A DNA stretch of 64,000 nucleotides. It comes from Globisporangium splendens (taxonomy: Eukaryota > Oomycota > Peronosporomycetes > Pythiales > Pythiaceae). Positions 1 to 12,794 of the stretch are shown here, piece by piece; the stretch's first letter is position 1, and every line of letters begins with the position of its first letter. Location: NCBI GenBank assembly GCA_006386115.1, contig VFIW01000007.1, positions 344,693-408,692 on the forward strand. The letters are read 5' to 3'. The notes beneath the pieces were generated by a model. The model saw only the letters and a list, made by a program, of their open reading frames with translations, ran no database searches and was not told the origin of the DNA. The translations under genes were made by a program, and so were the position numbers.

Positions 1-431
1 ACAAACTCGAAATGAAACCCGAAAATCTGTGCGAGTAGCAATGAACGAATGAGTAGAAAGCACAGGCGGATGTATATAACAAACGTCGTGATCCATCTCT
101 TGGGACATCTTCAAGGTCATCCGTTACTGCTCTTGAGCGAATGTAAATTGATCGGCTGTTGCAATTTTGGCATACTTGGAAGAAACTGATGCCTGAGCGG
201 GGGCAGGAAATAATCGACCATGGAACAGACACCTAGTATCGTGACATGCATACTTTACCTCCAAGGCACCGCTGCGACTGGGATTCGCCGAGGGAGAAAC
301 AAAATCAGATCAAATCTGCCATCAACATGAACTTATAGATTACATCAAGAGCTGCTGGTGACACGCCAACAGCTTTAGGAGCAGCGTACATTTAGAAAAG
401 TGGAGCTGGACCGAGTCCCTTTTCTTTTTCT
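1..431. other. 3' flank of the WDR26-like gene, no gene seen
   Basis: No convincing coding region, RNA gene or repeat is visible here. The WD40 gene on the minus strand ends at 432, so this stretch should contain its 3' UTR and downstream flank. Confidence 0.5.
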
Positions 432-2633
432 TCAATATTGGTGGCCACTAGTCAGCACCCACACTCGAATCGTTTCATCGTCACTTGCACTCGCGATCAC
501 ATTCGGATAAACTGGATGATGCTGGACAGTGTTGATCACACTGGAATGACCACGTAGCGTAGCGACTAGGTGGCCTGTGTCGCGCTGCCAGACATAAATC
601 TTCGCATCTAAAAGAGCGACATGGTACCACTTGGTCAGCACGCTGTACATGGGCTACGATAATAGCGCACGCACCGGCCGTACCTTCACTTCCACATGCA
701 ACGATGTCGCTTTGCTGTCCGATAAAGCATGGCCGAGTAATAAAGCGCTTTTCCTTGACGCCGATGTACTTGGGGAGAATTGTCTCGGAATCAATTTCGA
801 GGCACACGATCTCTTCCGTTTGGATAAAGTTGACCAGCAAGTGATTCCCCGAGGGTGAGATGGCAATGCACGAAATCAGGTGCTCGCCCTTGAAGAAGAG
901 TTCGTCTGACTTCGCGATCAAATCGTACTCGCGAATCTCAACACCAGAGATCAAAATAAAAACCTTCCTGCCTCCTGGATGGATGGCAAAGTCGAGGATG
1001 CGCCGACCGCTCCATTGATACGCAATGGATCCGTCAGCGGTATTCTAGACCATGAGAAAAATAGCCTTAGTGTGGAAGCAAGCATCATCATAGGAGGAAT
1101 GTGTTGAAGACTCACGTACCCACAGAACAAGTGACTTTTCAGCACTACCGCTTAGAAACTGATTGCCATTCGGCAACCATTCCACATGGGCCACGCCGTC
1201 CGACGGGTGATGAAACTCGCGCTCGCATTTCCCAGTCTGCAAAAAAAGTGAATAAAGCGTGAGAAAGGTGCGCTAGTTTTTCGATCAGCAAGCGTACGTG
1301 CTCATATTCAGCATATACGAACCGCTATGTTCCATTGCTGGATGGTACTACTATCGCTTCCGCTGGACAGCACAAATCGGCTATCTGGGGACCACGCCAA
1401 GCAACCCGCAGCACCTTCGGAGCATTTCAGCACATGAAGCGCTTTCGATTTCTGCACATGCGAGGAAGTACACATAGAAATATAGGTCAGTTGTACAACA
1501 AGTATAGAGTAGGCACAATATGAGAACATGGCGCGCCAAAACGCACGTGCTTGGCAGAAACGTGAGTTGACAATGCTTGGAACTCCAACTTCCAGATCAC
1601 GATCGCTCCATCACGCGAACTCGATGCCATAAACTCTCCATTCGGCGAAAATCGGAGATCCAGGACATCACTGGCGTGCTGGAGCAGGATCGCTGTACAC
1701 TCGGCCTTCAACTGGGCGTCATGAGCAAATGCGCCAGCGCTACGCACACCGCCATCCTCTTCTTCTCCCTGCACCAGTCGCTACAAGAATACAAGCAAAT
1801 GAGGATCACATGTTCGTGGTCATGTGGTTAAGGTAAGAAGGTGGTGGGCAATGGCTCACGCGAAGAGCTCCTTGTGGAATAATCTCGTCCGGACTCGCCA
1901 AGAGCTCAATTCTCGACAGCAACTCGCTCTCTCGCCACGGAATCGTCGCGATTTTCTCGAGCGCACGCTCGTCTCGACACAGCAGCAGCACCGCCAGGTC
2001 GTTCGCTTCTGCTTCCTCCTATAACAACAACAGCAGCAGCCCCATACATATGGGAGTGTTTAACGTCAGGCGTATTCTTTCCTCATAAAGTCGCCATAAA
2101 AACGATCACTCGCACGTTACCAAATGGTAAAAGGGAAGGATCTCATTCTGGAACGTCGAAAGCGCGGCGCGCAACTGCTTCTTCATGAGGAAATCCAAGA
2201 ATTTCCGCTTCAACACAAGCAGCGACGCCTCTTTCGCTGCCTGCGCGGAGCGCATGTGGATTCGTCGCGCAGCCTCATGCTGCGTGATTATGCTCTGTGC
2301 AGATGCTCCTTCACCATCATCTGCTGCTGTCGAAAGTAATTCGAGCGCGCCGTCCCAATCGTGAGTCTCCAGACACGTCTGCAGCTGCCTCATGGCGTCC
2401 GTGCGTAGCTGCACGCGCGCTTCGTGCTCGAGCGCCGCCGCCGAGGCGTTGTACCCAAGATCGTAGAGCTCGCGCAGCAGCAGCCGCGTCCACTTGCGCT
2501 TGCTCTGGCGCGGCACCAGGTCTCCGTCGCCATTGTCGCCGCTGACGCCGTTCGTCCCCAGGGCGCTGTTGGCGTCGTCCTCGCGCTTGCGCTTGGCGTC
2601 CTCTGCGCGCAGCGAAGTCTGTCGCTCCGCCAT
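432..2633 (-). CDS. WDR26: WDR26-like LisH/CTLH-WD40 protein (GID/CTLH ubiquitin ligase subunit)
   Basis: Seven exons read as complement(join(432..607, 684..1044, 1120..1236, 1323..1451, 1547..1780, 1860..2018, 2121..2633)); phases agree and give 562 residues. The first exon has a basic, disordered N terminus, then a LisH-like helix pair (LLRELYDLGYNASAAALEHE) and a CTLH-like helical segment ending in LPFYHL. Later exons carry WD40 repeats, for example LDLRFSPNGEFMASSSRDG, LAWSPDSRFVLSSGSDSST and, at the C terminus, VIASASDDETIRVWV. LisH-CTLH-WD40 is the order found in WDR26 / yeast Gid7, a subunit of the CTLH (GID) E3 ubiquitin ligase. The start at 2633 is the first ATG; the frame is open further upstream but only with a GTG at 2687. 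It is divergent from threonine aldolase, with 285 bp between the starts. The family call is strong; exact orthology within WDR26-type proteins is inferred. Confidence 0.88.
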
Positions 2634-2918
2634 CTTCGTCACACCGTTCAATTCGCCTTCTTCAAGGTCAAATGGCCAAGCCCGCACTCTTCTTCCCTCC
2701 TATTACGCATATCCATACTTTATGTGAAATAAAGAGATCTTCCAGCACTGTCTGTTTTATGTTGACTCGTGTGTGTGCAAATACAAAAAGCGTCAACAAT
2801 CTTTATTATCGGTCATCGCACTTAAGTGAACCCCACACAATCGCACTCGGATGTGTGTGCAGTCAACGCGTCGACATCCAATGGGGAGCGCTTCATTCAG
2901 CAATCGACCGCCTGTGTC
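2634..2918. promoter_or_regulatory. shared divergent promoter region
   Basis: 285 bp between the start codons of the WDR26-like gene (minus) and threonine aldolase (plus). Both promoters and 5' UTRs must lie here. No strong match to the oomycete Inr/FPR element was picked out by eye. Confidence 0.4.
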
Positions 2919-4335
2919 ATGTGGACGCGCGCGCTCCCGACGGCGGCCAAGCGGCCCGCACAGGCGCTCAACATGGTGTCGGACACGGTCACGCGGCCCT
3001 CGGACGCCATGCGCCGCGCCATCGCGGCCGCGCCCGTGGGTGACGACGTCTACAGCACCGACCCGAGCGTCAACGAGCTGCAGCAGTTCGCCGCGCAACT
3101 GCTCGGCAAGCAGGCGGCGCTCTACGTGCCATCGTACGTGCTTGTGTGGATGCATTTCCAGGGATGGGGGGTAATGACTGATAAAGACGCTTTGTGTTCG
3201 TAGCGGCACGATGAGCAATTTGATCGCGTTGGGAGCGCACTGCCGTCGTGGTGACGAGATCATCGTCGGTGACAAGGCACACATCTTCATGTACGAAGGC
3301 GCCGGTGCAAGTGGTGCGTCTATTTGTCCATTCCCCTGCAATTTATCGCATGCTCCCGTATTGGCAACTGGTCTAATCATCTCGCATTTATCCGTTGTCG
3401 TGTAGCGTACATGGGTGTGGGGCTGCACACCATCAAGAACCAACCGGACGGCACCATGAAGATCGCGGACATTCAGGACGCCGTGCGCGCAGACGACCCG
3501 CATTACCCTCGCACGCGGCTCGTCGCGCTCGAGAACACGCACAACACGTGCGGCGGTCGCGTGCTCCCGATGGACTTCATTCACCAAGTCGAAGAGTTCT
3601 GCCAGGACGCCAAGCTCAAGTTGCATATCGACGGCGCGCGACTCGCGAATGCGAGTGTGGCATCAGGGATCCCCATGGCGGACTTGGTCGCAGGCGCTGA
3701 TTCCGTATCGCTCTGTCTGAGCAAAGGGCTCGGCGCGCCGGTCGGCTCGATCCTTGCGGGCACGGAGGAGTTCATTTACAATGCCAAGCGCCTGCGCAAG
3801 TCGCTTGGTGGCGGCATGCGCCAAGCGGGCGTGATCGCCGCAGCGGGGAAGTTTGCGCTGGAGCATCAACTGGAACGACTCGCGGACGACCATACGAACG
3901 CCAAGGCGCTGGCTCACGGACTGGTAATGAGCGTGAAATAAGTGATGGATGACGTGGCATAGACGCTCAACTCACTGGGTTTTATCGTCGTTTGTCTTGT
4001 TATGATGCAGTCCCAAATCCCAGGCATCGACGTGAACGAAGACGACGTGGACACGAACATTGTGTTTTTCCACATTACGCCCGACGCGAAGCTCGACGCC
4101 GCGACGCTCGTCCAGAGACTCGACAGCGAGAAGGGCATTCTCGTTGGAGGTATTTTTTTCTTGACATATTGTCTGTCTGCTGAAAGTTTATGCTGATGCT
4201 TTATCTCTGTTTGTGCGTTGTGTGGTCTCAGGTGGCTACTGGAATGGACAGAAGGTCCGTGCCGTCACGAATCTTCACATCTCAGCGCAAGACATCGCGT
4301 ACACAGTGGCGTCTGTCCGCGACCTCATGACGTAA
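2919..4335 (+). CDS. low-specificity L-threonine aldolase (PLP enzyme)
   Basis: Five exons, join(2919..3133, 3204..3313, 3406..3923, 4011..4149, 4232..4335), phase-consistent, 361 residues. It cleaves L-threonine / allo-threonine to glycine and acetaldehyde using pyridoxal phosphate. Family landmarks are visible in order: [14 protein letters not shown] near the N terminus, [14 protein letters not shown], the YEGAGAS segment, [26 protein letters not shown] (the Asp that contacts the PLP ring nitrogen), and the PLP lysine in [11 protein letters not shown] at about residue 215. The length is normal for the family. An in-frame ATG at 2826 would add 31 residues; 2919 is preferred because the family starts close to the SDTVTRP motif, but a short targeting leader cannot be excluded. 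The gene is convergent with the LRR/IQ gene, 84 bp apart. Confidence 0.92.
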
Positions 4336-4419
4336 GTAGCGATTGCCGCCGTCTCTCACACTGTAGATCCATTGGTTTTCTAGAGACACGAAAATGCCCA
4401 AAAGCATTACTGAGGCTCA

Positions 4420-6248
4420 CTACATCAATCGAAGCAGTTGCTTGATCTCTTTGTCTTCCTTGATCCGCGTGCGGATCTGTGCTAGTCGAACGTGCGCATT
4501 CTCCTCCATTCGTTCGGCTTCGGTGATGAGCTTCTTGCTGAGCGCGCGTTTCGCCTTTTGGTTGGCGACAAACCAGTAGCTCTTGGCGTCTTGACGGCGC
4601 TCGAGCTCTTCGGCGGCACGTGTCTTGACAGAAATCGTGAGCTCCTTCTGTGCTTCTTTGCGCGCTTCGTGATTCCTCGCGACCGTCTCCCGTGCTGCGA
4701 GCCGCATCATCGCACCCAACTGCGCGGCAAACACTGTCTCGAATTTCCGCGTGAGTCGACTCCGCTTTTTCGCATGCTGATCTCTCTCGATCAAGTCGCA
4801 CACATGGAGCTTATTGATTTTGCGCGCGCACTTGATCTTTTGCAGCTTGACGTTGATATCGAGCTTGATACCCGCGACCTCAGCTGCGCTCTCGTGCTGT
4901 AGCATGCGCCGGTCGACGATGAGCGCCTCCATCGCGCGCTCGCGCTCTTCTCGAAGGTCACGGACGCGGTATTCACGCTCTACCAGCTATGCATTGCTCA
5001 TCGCGTCCACGGAGTCGTACTTTGGTTTGCCCACGCGGTCCGTGAGAAGCTGGTGGCGATTCCAGCCACCTGAAGCTGAAGACGCAGGTCCACGCCTGCA
5101 CGTACGCGATCAACGCCTTCAACCCGCAGCGCGCGGTACACGGAAACAATAGAAGGGACTCGTTGGGCTCGCCACCAAACGGCAGAAAGAACTGCTGCTG
5201 TCCACGAGTACACACGAGCTCATGGAATTCTTTCTGGAGCATGCGTCGAAAGAGAAACCCACGAACGCGCTTCTGCACCATCGTCACGAGCGCACAGACG
5301 TGGGTCAGTCGTGGAAACTGGAGCCGTCGCGACAGGAAACCGCGGACACTGCGCTGGATGATGATGCTTGGGCTAAAACGCAAGACATAAACAGCATCCC
5401 GAGGTTGGTTCGCATGCAAGCAGCCATCGAAGAAGGAAGGGTAGTTGCACTTCACCTATTGAGGGCATGGAGTCGCGTGATCTCGCTTTCGCATGTGCCC
5501 AAGTAGAGCAGCGTGGCGTCGTTGTCGGCAAACTCGAGCGGCATCCGAAGATGCGAGACGTCCATCGAGGGCGACGAGGCCGCAAATCGCGCACTGGGTT
5601 CTATCATTGTTGGTAAACATTGAAACAATCAGCAAAACCACACAACACAGTACATGACAAAGTATTCGTACCTGGTTCTTTCATCAGCTCATGGTCGGTG
5701 ACGACAAACGAGTTCAGAGCCTTGAGGAACGGCAGCTTGTTGATCAGAAACGGACGCGCATTGGCCAACGACATGACCGGATTGCCCTCGAGCGTCAGCC
5801 ACAGAAGCGTCGCACTGCACACCTGCAGTTTGTCCATGTCTTTCCAATTGCGAATGCGATTTCCCTCGAGAAAACAGAGCGTCAGATGCTGGAAATGCTT
5901 CCAAAACGCCGCCAAAGATGGTAATTGTGCGATCGCATTCTGCATTACATTCAACACCCGCAGCGTCGGCGCGACGCACAGCAGAGGCGACAGATCCTGG
6001 ATCGCATTTTGCTGCAGGTTGAGCACCAGTAAGTGGTCGTACCCGCCTGACGCGAACAGTTCCACATGCACCATCGCCTCACACGGTCGCTGGAAGACAA
6101 GCTGCGTCCACTGAGCACTATCATCGTCCTCATCGCTTGCATTGCCATCTTTGTTGTGTGAATCATCGCCATTGGCTTGGAAGTGCACGGACTCTAGAAA
6201 GACATGATGGTCATCGTCATTGTCACTTGTGTCTGTCGGCGAACTCAT
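4420..6248 (-). CDS. leucine-rich repeat and IQ-motif protein (LRRIQ3-like)
   Basis: Exon 1 (5672..6248) starts at ATG 6248 with an acidic segment, followed by SDS22-type leucine-rich repeats such as LLVLNLQQNAIQDLSPL and LRVLNVMQNAIAQLP and a cap-like region ending LPFLKALNSFVVTDHELM. Exon 2 is 5456..5600 (residues PSARFAASSP to ITRLHALN). Exon 3 begins at about 5372 and has two IQ calmodulin-binding motifs, IIIQRSVRGFLSRRL and VQKRVRGFLFRRM. The last coding part (to the stop at 4420) is a highly charged coiled coil, LVEREYRVRDLREERERAM onward. The junction between the IQ part and the coiled coil, around 5000-5200, could not be fixed: phase-0 donors there give an implausibly short intron. 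An LRR-IQ-coiled-coil arrangement resembles LRRIQ3 and related axonemal proteins; a flagellar role is inference. Confidence 0.75.
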
Positions 6249-6622
6249 TAATTCATTAATTCAGCCAAAGTGCGCGACACAAAAGTGCTTTGAGCTTCAT
6301 TGCTTGTCTGCTGTTCTGGAGCAAGCGGCGCTTGGTGATTTGGACCTACAAAGCACCACCAAAACAAACCACAACACACGAATCCTTATACCTTGAGAAT
6401 CGTATTCTTGTAATGCGACGTAACTGCTGACAACAACGAAAAGAACGGCTTGGTCAGTTCACACGCAAATCACAAGCGATCGCCACACTCGCGCACACAC
6501 TCCATCGATATTTGCATGTCTGCCATTTTCGTATTTTCATTTTACCGCCTTTGTTGCTCGCTGTGGGCTTCTTTCTTTATCATCACTCTCCGTATCGGCA
6601 TCTTCTGCAAATCCTCCATAGC
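6249..6622. other. gap between LRR/IQ gene and ELM2/PHD gene
   Basis: 374 bp containing the 5' region of the LRR/IQ gene (minus) and the 3' end of the ELM2/PHD gene (minus). A short direct repeat of ATTAATTC sits right at the LRR/IQ start (6246-6262). Nothing else is supported. Confidence 0.4.
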
Positions 6623-9600
6623 TCATGGCTCCGACGCAGGAGTCGCTCTTATCTCGCCAGGCATGGACGGCGCCGACGGTGGTGTTCCTACGCCATTTGT
6701 CTGTGCATCTTCGTCCACGGACAGACTCGTTTTGCTCTTTTTCGCATTGCTTCTGCCTGCTGTGGCTCCTCCTGCCGGTTTCTCTTTCCGCGTGTATGGC
6801 TTGCGCTTTCGAGGTGGTCTCAGTTGTGCAGCTGAAGACGATGACGCCGTGACGCTACTGCTCGTCGACAGCGCCGTCGCAGCTGCGGTGAAGGCAGCGA
6901 TGGCTGCATTCTCTGCGGCACCCAAAGCCGATTCCGATGAGGACGATGAAGATGCCTCTGTCTCCGCTGCGGCGATATACGCATCCAGGCTCTCGACCAA
7001 GGTGCACGTCAGTGGAAGCTTGGAGTACTCGTTCAAAAACACTTTCCATCGCGTGAGCTTTTGGGTCTTATTGCCTGGCTGTTGCTTCGCGATCATGGAC
7101 TTGTGCACCTTGGAGATCCACGCATCCATTCGTCCGAGCACACCCTTGACCGGGTTCACGGTCTTGGATTCCCAGAGACGGTGCTCGGCCGCGTACGCGA
7201 TCGCCGTGGCCAGGAATTCGCGCGACGGACGCTCTTGAAGCAGCGACACGACCACGAGACTCCAGCCCACGAGCCGCAGCAACCGCATGTACTTGGCGAC
7301 TTCAGGGAAGAGTTGGTCCAGCTGTAGCTCCTCGCTCTCCGTGGTAATCTCGGAAAGGAGGGATTCGTACGCCTCAGGGACGAATTTGCCCGTCTGGATC
7401 TGCGCGCGACGCAGCATCGTTGACGTCGCATTGAGCGCCGCCACGGCTTTTTGCACCCACATTTGTGCGATCGGGAGGCCGCGTTCGCGCGCGTCATGAG
7501 TTCGTTTCAGCTCGCGCAACCCCGTTTGCGTCGCCTCGAGTCGCTCTTTGCTTAGTCTCAGCGACTCGTTCGTATCGTGGGCTTGCACCATCAGCTCGGC
7601 ATACTCACTTTTCATCGTTGTCAGCTGCTGCTCGACATCACCTCCCGCCGCCGCGACGAGCGCCGACAAGCGTTCCATGTTTGCTGAACCATTCTTGGCC
7701 ACGTGCGGCTTCGAGACGCTGGTGTTGGTGCTGCTACTGGCTGCATCACCCCCTCCAGCCTTCACTGATGGCTCCGAAGAAGGAAGAGGCAGCATAGAGA
7801 CTGGCGTGTGATGCGGATGCGGGGCCAAATTGCTGTATCGAGCAGCCGACGGCGGTGGCAGCAGGATATTTGGATAGAGGTGTGAAAAGCCAACAGACTG
7901 CAAACTCGCAAAAGCGCCAGTGATACCTGGTGGGAGTGCGCCTGGATTGGGGGCTTGATTCAAGGCGTTTCGCACAACCTTGTCGGCGGTGTCGGTCGCT
8001 GCTGGCAGTGCTGACACTGCTGGCAATGTCTCTGTCTTGCTTTCACTCCCTTGATGCGCCACCGGAGGGTTGCTTGGGGTATCTGCTGGTGGAGCCTGCG
8101 CACTTGCAGCCTGTTGCTTAGGCGGAGGAAACAAAGTGCCTTGGGTCCTATTTCGCTCCATGTCGTCGATACGTGCGCGCAAGTGACTCATCTGGTTATT
8201 ACAGCTCAGTAGCAGCGTCTCGCTTCGTTCAATCGCTTTTTCCTCGCGCTTGAGTTTTCGCACCAGCACACCGTGCTGCTTTTCGTAATTCTTGACATGC
8301 TCCGACTGGTCCCAGAGCGTTTTTTGCTCGTCCACAACTTCCTGCATCGCAGTCGACAGATCTTGTAGTATTGTACACGATGGGCAGGTGTAATTCTCCA
8401 CTTTCTCTACTTTTTCCTTCGACATGCCGATGCAATTGTCATGGAACCAGTCGTCACAAAAGTCGCACCCGATCATCAGTCCATCAAACGGTTGCCGGCA
8501 AATGCAGTAGCGTTCCGTCGCTGACTTGAGCACCTCGCGATGCATGTCCAGGTCGATGAGAAGCCGCGCGCACTCGTACTCATTCAGGAGGCTCACTAAG
8601 TTGGCGATCCGTGCGTGACCCGACTCGATGCCAGACTCGAGCACGCGAGCCTCCCAATCGCTTGCTGTCTCCACATGCTCCTTCAAGAGATCAAAGACTG
8701 GCATATCGATGACCAAATCTTCGCCTTCCTCCACAAGCGAGCGCGCAACACCGATACTAAAACGATCCACGCGTTTGGTCATCAACGACTTGATGCGCTT
8801 CTTCAGCTTCGTGAGCCATGCTTTGACCTTCTTGACTTCGTCATGGATCGGTTTGAACGCATCTGGTTCCATCAATAGGTTGCTGCCTTCGTTGAGCAGT
8901 TTCTGGAACGTTGTCACACGCACGCGCTTGTCTTTAATACACTTGCTCACGCGCTCACTCCAACTCTGCACGATCGTATACTGCGCTTCCAAGTACGGAA
9001 TCGGCCACAGCATCAGCACCAACACTCCCATCGTCGTCGCACTCATCTCGTTCTGCGACTGCATGCTCTTGAGTTCCTCCCGCAGTTCCTTGCCTCTTGT
9101 CACAAGCTCACCTAGTGGGAGCATCTCATCGTAAAACAGCGATCGAGCACTCTGCAGCCACGTCAACAAGTCCACAATGGTAGTCAGCGACTTTTGTTCG
9201 GGCACGATAGCACTGAGCAAATCGCCTTCATCCAGCACTTGAGCGAGTTGATCTCGCCACGATTCCAGGATCTTCACGGCATCATCGGTAAAGGAAACGC
9301 TCTCAGAGTCCACGCCTGGAACCTCAATCTCTTCCAGCACCTTGACTTTTTCGTCCCGGAACTCGAGACCACTGATATCGTCGAGACTCGTTTCCGCCAT
9401 CGCTAACACTGGTTTCAAGAGCGAAATCTTGTCCTGTTCGTCTGAGTTTTTCGCATTCGCGGCGCCTTCACTCTCATCGTCGGACTTCTTTTGCTTTTGC
9501 ATGCAGCCACTCTCGAGTCGAATGTGCGACATAATCGCGTCTGCATTCAGAGGCACCACCACCTCGGCGATGGAGCGTTCTGACATGGAACCACCATTGG

Positions 9601-12451
9601 AAAGGTCCACTTTCATCTCAGAAACAAGTTCGCTTTTAGTATTCGGCAGTTCTCTATTTGCCGAAAACAATGCCGCTGTGCCGTTGTCATAGGATTCCTT
9701 CGCCTCCATACCATTCGCTTTGATGTCACCATTCGAGACACCATTGCTCTCATGCTTCACAACCGCCTTGTCCCCGTCGATAGCCTCCGAGCCATGACCA
9801 TCAGCCGGTGTTGTTTCCACAGTTTTTTCCTTTGCAGCTTGCAACTTCTGGTGCACAAGCAGGTCATAGTCTCGTAGCTTCGGCATGAGTTGAGCGATTT
9901 GATCGGACACAGGCACTTCAATCGCTTGACGAGCTTTGATTTGCCAGATGCCGAGCTCTTCCAGTTCTTTCGTCAGGGTCTTCATTTCTTCCGGAAACCG
10001 AAAGTGCAGGTGCTTGGACTCTGTCAGCAGGTGCTCAAGGTCAGTCAGTGTGATCTGGTTCTTCGACTGTCGTTTCTTTCTCGACTGCCTTGGAGGCAAA
10101 GCATCTTTGACGCGCTGCGCCCAATCTTTTTCCGACAAAATCACCTTTTCCAACGCCACACCTTCTTCGAAAAAGAACGGGAGCGCGTAGATACGGTCGA
10201 GCACTGCAGAGGCGTACGAAAAATCACCGATGCCATACGTCTCACTGGCTTGAGTCGATGTACTTGCAACATCAGTACCGCCTTGGCCAATCGGAGTCGC
10301 TGCGGCCACCGACGCGCTCGACTCATTCGTTGCCGCCGCTGAAGGTGATGTGTCAGCATTATCTTTTGTAGAAAGGCACCCAATCCTCTCCAAGAGAGTC
10401 TTCACTTCCTCTCTCAACGCAGATCCGTTCGTCTGAAGTTCCTTCAGCGTGTCGATATACGAGGAGACATTGACCACCAAGCGATCTGCTTTCTCCAGCA
10501 ACTTGCCAACACTGTCGAGAGGCTTTTTGGCTTTTTCCGGAATCTGGTGGGATGCGTCTGCTGACCTGGAGGACGAGCTGGAAGTCTGTTCGTTGGACGA
10601 TGCGCTCGAGGAAAACACTTTCTCAAAGGAGTAGTTGCCCACGACGTCACGGACTTCGTTGACCCAGCGGCGCGCCTGGTCAATTGCACTATGGATGTCT
10701 CGCTCGACCTGCGGTTTCCATCGTGATTGCTTCTTCGGATGCAATTTGACTCGAATGGCTTTCGCGTCTTCCGCGATCCGCTCGAGATCTCTCAGTGATT
10801 TCCTTGCTGCCAGCATCGTCGTCGCTTTCGCGCACCACTCGCGAGCAGCGATTTCGGCCTCAAGGAATTTCTGCTCGTCCATCTCGACGGGCATTTCATT
10901 TCCTTCTTCAAAGAGTTCCTTCAGTTCCTCCAATGGCACCTCCGCGCCGCCTTCGATGGCATTTTTCACCTTTTCAGCCCATTCGTCTGCGCACTCCAGC
11001 AGATCCTGCATCTCGAACATCTCTGCACTGTCGTCGCATGGCGCATCGTCGACCAGCGCTCGAATGGCATCCAAGTCGAGCTTCTTCGGCTCCGCACTGC
11101 CACCACGTCGCGTCGCTCGGCGCTTCGGAATGCACTTGCGGGCTTTCGCAAGCCAGTTTTGAGCTGAGAGCATTTTTTTCTGAAAGAGGTCCACTTCTTT
11201 CTCAAAATTCACCGGCACGAGCTCGATCTTGGCAGTGATGTCTCGCATCGCCGGCAAGCTCACTTTTTCTTCGCTCAGCATACGCGAAATGGTCGCCTTC
11301 AGTTCCTTCGCTTCGTGTACAATCGCCTTGTATTGTTCTTCTTCAGAGAACGAAATCTTTGGACCTGTCGCAGCCAGATAGAGAGTTTCCAGCTAGGAAC
11401 CGAGAGAAGCAGAACGAAGTCAGCAAAAAAGAGCTCATACCCACACACGATGACGTGGCTTTACCTCATCCAGCTCCACTTTGGATTGATTTCGTCGATT
11501 GCCTCGGTCGATTGCGTCCTTCAAGTGCGCAAACGCAACGTCAAAGTCCCGAAGCCGACTCGACAAGGTTTCCTTCCGAGGCATGACAAAGTTCAGGTCG
11601 TTTGCCTCGTGCAAAAGCGCGAGCACGTCGGCTCGGTCCACTTTTTCCGTCGCAATCGCAATACTTTTTTCTTCCCAGCTCGCGATTCGAGCGACGAGAC
11701 GACCGAGCACTGCAGCTTCCGTTAGGGGAGTGATGTCTGGATTCGACTGCGCTTTCTCGTACAAGGACTCCATCCAAGTAAACTCGTCAGGATGGATCGC
11801 CGGGAGTCGCATACACCGGTAGAACTCCGTCAGCCACGTGCTCACTTCCTCTGCGCTGCTAGAATTTCTGGCGTTCCCCACGTCTGGAGTTGCGACATTG
11901 GTCTTCGGCATTTCGATGCTGTGCCGTGCATACAGAGAGCACGCTGCGTCCGTCGGGTTGTAGTTGAAGCGATGCAGGTACTGGAGCGCGATCGTGTGCA
12001 CCTGCTCCTCCGTGTCAAACGTCGCGCCATCGCGCAGCGTGCGCGCCAGCTTGAGGTACTTATCGAGATCAGCCCCCAATTCTATCGTTGCCCGCAACAC
12101 ACAAAAAGGAAACCATCACAATCGGCATTCTCATATGCAAACATCCACATGCGGTCAAAAAAAGGCGCGAAAAAGACACTCACCGAACACGCGGTCGGGA
12201 CAGAACTGGGGTTTTGGGATCTGGATCGCGCGCTTCTTGGCAGCACGCGCGTCGTCGTCCAGCATGTCTGGGATCGCGGCCTGGAAGCGCTTGCCGACGC
12301 GCGAGCGGATGGGGAGGAACTGCGCCGCGCCGCTGCCATTGGGGGTCCCGCCAAGCGCGTCCGCCGATCCACTGCGATTGCTGCTGCTGCTACTGCCCGT
12401 GGGGGATGCGTCCGCGGCGGGGGCGCAGTTGCTGCCTCTCTGCTCGCGCAT
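6623..12451 (-). CDS. ELM2 / PLU-1-like / PHD-finger chromatin protein
   Basis: Three exons, complement(join(6623..11392, 11465..12081, 12184..12451)), phase-consistent, about 1884 residues. The N terminus is Ser/Gly-rich and leads into an ELM2-like motif, IRSRVGKRFQAAIPDML (residues about 48-65), with YNPTDAACSLYARH following, as in ELM2-SANT corepressors. Most of the protein is a long series of helical PLU-1-like repeats (for example SEKDWAQRVKDALPPRQSRK and the matching short W-containing units). At about residues 1254-1300 there is a PHD finger, CICRQ..CDFCDDWFHDNC..CPSC, with the full Cys4-His-Cys3 set. The C terminus is Ala/Ser-rich and ends in basic patches (KKSKTSLS; PRKRKPYTRKEK). 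PLU-1 plus PHD is the C-terminal half of KDM5/JARID1 demethylases, but no JmjN, ARID or JmjC domain is seen, so demethylase activity is not expected. The start at 12451 is the ATG before MREQRGSN; upstream in-frame ATGs exist up to about 12620. Confidence 0.85.
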
Positions 12452-12794
12452 GGGGGTCCCTCTCTCTCTCTCTCTCCCTGTGCACACAGAGACACACGCG
12501 CGACGGTCGCGCGGGGGTGTCGTGATGATGATTCTTTCGAAGATGGCGGGCGGTGTGTGTGCTGCTCCAAGACGAGCAGCGCCATAATTACGATCGCGAT
12601 TGGCCGAAAAATGGAGCATATATAGCCAATAAAAGTCCAATTGCCCTTGTTATATGTGGTCCACACTAATAATGTTGAGTGGACAATGGTACCCGTGTGA
12701 GCGGTACAGTGTACCTGTCGCTCATGGATGGTTGTCTTCAGTCCGCCTGTGTTGGCCCCTGTTAAACAAGCAACAGCGAAAGAAGAAGAGCAAT
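12452..12794. promoter_or_regulatory. divergent promoter of ELM2/PHD gene and rlmN
   Basis: 343 bp between divergent start codons. It contains two CCAAT-type boxes in opposite orientations (GATTGGC near 12599 and GCCAAT near 12626) flanking an AT-rich ATATATA (about 12618). A short TC run lies just inside the ELM2 side (about 12463-12478). Regulatory function is inferred from position and motif only. Confidence 0.4.
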
